Below are positions 63,432 through 64,000 of a DNA stretch of 64,000 nt, piece by piece. The notes beneath the pieces are model-generated. The model worked only from the letters and a program-made list of their open reading frames with translations, was not told the DNA's origin and ran no database searches. The translations under genes were made by a program, and so were the position numbers. The stretch spans positions 143,057-207,056 of the forward strand of contig JALWYQ010000001.1 of the NCBI GenBank assembly GCA_027078365.1. The letters are read 5' to 3'. Source of the DNA: Phycisphaerae bacterium. GTDB lineage: Bacteria > Planctomycetota > Phycisphaerae > Sedimentisphaerales > Sedimentisphaeraceae. Position 1 is the stretch's first letter. Each line of letters begins with the position of its first letter.

Positions 63432-64000
63432 ATGCAGGCTTGCATCTGTAGGTTTATCAAGGATGATAAAAAATCTCATGTGCAGAGAAACTCCATCTTA
63501 GTTTTTCTTATATTACTAGTCTTATCTTCAATTGTTGCGGCACAGCCAGATCGGACCAGAGTGTTTAGAATGCAACACATTGATGCAAAGAAGGCCAAAG
63601 CACTTGTCGAAGAGCTTGGTTTTGCCAGCAAGGTCAGTGTTGTCTCTGGCGTGAATGCGATTGTAGTTACTACGGCTGCGGAGAATCTTAAAAAGGCCAA
63701 AGGCTTATTGGAGACTATCGATTCTAGTAATGAGTATGTGGCAGAATTGCTAGTCGGTGTTAATCCTGATGACACAAAGAGCTACGATAAGGCAGTTGAG
63801 AAACTAAAAAAAGATAACGTTAAGGTTGTAACGTTTGATAATCCACACACAGATATAACAAACGCGAAGGTTATTGTAGATTCAATTGGCAAAAATGTTT
63901 ATCTTGTAAGTCCAAAAGAGCTAGCGACCAAGGTTAAAGCGGCTTTTGGAATCAATGCTACTAAAAAGTCACAGCCTGTTTCCCAACCAGTAAAGATCAA
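63432..64000 (+). CDS. Secretin-like exported protein (partial)
   Basis: The frame is open to the window edge (189 codons). A signal or membrane segment (SILVFLILLVLSSIVAAQ, about 21-38) is followed by a domain like secretin N domains: VFRMQHIDAKKAKALVEELG, VSGVNAIVVTTAAENLKKAK and GLLETIDSS. This is the short beta-alpha-beta fold found in GspD and PilQ. If the rest encodes the secretin barrel, it belongs to a type II secretion or type IV pilus machine. The call depends on sequence beyond 64000. Confidence 0.7.
   Translation, partial: MQACICRFIKDDKKSHVQRNSILVFLILLVLSSIVAAQPDRTRVFRMQHIDAKKAKALVEELGFASKVSVVSGVNAIVVTTAAENLKKAKGLLETIDSSNEYVAELLVGVNPDDTKSYDKAVEKLKKDNVKVVTFDNPHTDITNAKVIVDSIGKNVYLVSPKELATKVKAAFGINATKKSQPVSQPVKI

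Noticed and set aside
63240..63479. 79-codon minus-strand reading frame
   Set aside because: It overlaps the start of the secretin-like gene, lacks a ribosome site and has no family features.

Overview
The window looks like chromosome of a low-GC, Gram-negative, probably anaerobic bacterium. A PEP-CTERM protein, a DUF1573 protein, an S55 (SpoIVB-like) peptidase, an OprB-type porin, an ORP-like (orange protein) redox cluster under sigma-54 control, and a GH130 glycoside phosphorylase together suggest the PVC group, most likely Planctomycetota (Phycisphaerae). That placement is inference from gene content; no rRNA is present.

1-9400 is a defence island read leftwards from one promoter region near 9241-9321. 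The order is a half-size hsdS, a GxxExxY protein, hsdM, a KilA-N protein, remnants of a DUF1016 nuclease and of DinD, a full hsdS, SIR2, HerA and an AlbA_2/RecG-like protein that runs off the left edge. No hsdR is in view. Five copies of a roughly 40-bp repeat sit at the gene junctions between 4830 and 8656, and three tandem relatives in the opposite orientation lie upstream of hsdM. The repeat supplies the last codons or first codons of several genes, so this stretch looks like an array of exchangeable cassettes inside a type I restriction operon. The island abuts the 3' end of ssrA (tmRNA, 9400-9751), a classic integration site.

9750-33300 is mostly housekeeping and envelope genes: bioD, recG, a TrkH/TrkA potassium system, rluD, an S55 peptidase followed by a secreted beta-propeller protein, an orphan fumarase alpha subunit, GH130, Nudix, thioesterase and PilZ genes, an ArsR/DUF302/MMPL/LolA-like operon, and a NarL/NarX-type two-component pair.

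33550-43120 is a duplicated chemotaxis module: cheW-porin-MCP, then MCP, then a second nearly identical cheW-MCP-PAS set. A 260-bp non-coding block with terminators is duplicated as well. The three receptors share an unusual C-terminal tail. No cheA, cheR, cheB or cheY is present.

43347-47902 is the ffh-rpsP-trmD-rplS-yraN-tatD translation operon with an unknown 104-residue gene after ffh. Then come an RNase HI/PurN fusion, a zinc-ribbon coiled-coil protein, a PEP-CTERM protein and a DEAD-box helicase.

53480-61848 is an ORP-like cluster. A sigma-54 activator is followed by a near-consensus -24/-12 promoter, three NifX-type proteins, a DUF5320 protein, two Mrp/MinD ATPases with ferredoxin inserts, a metallo-beta-lactamase-fold protein, an FMN protein, a CoA-disulfide-reductase-like flavoprotein and an OsmC protein. 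The window ends with a DUF1573 lipoprotein-like gene and the start of a probable secretin gene.
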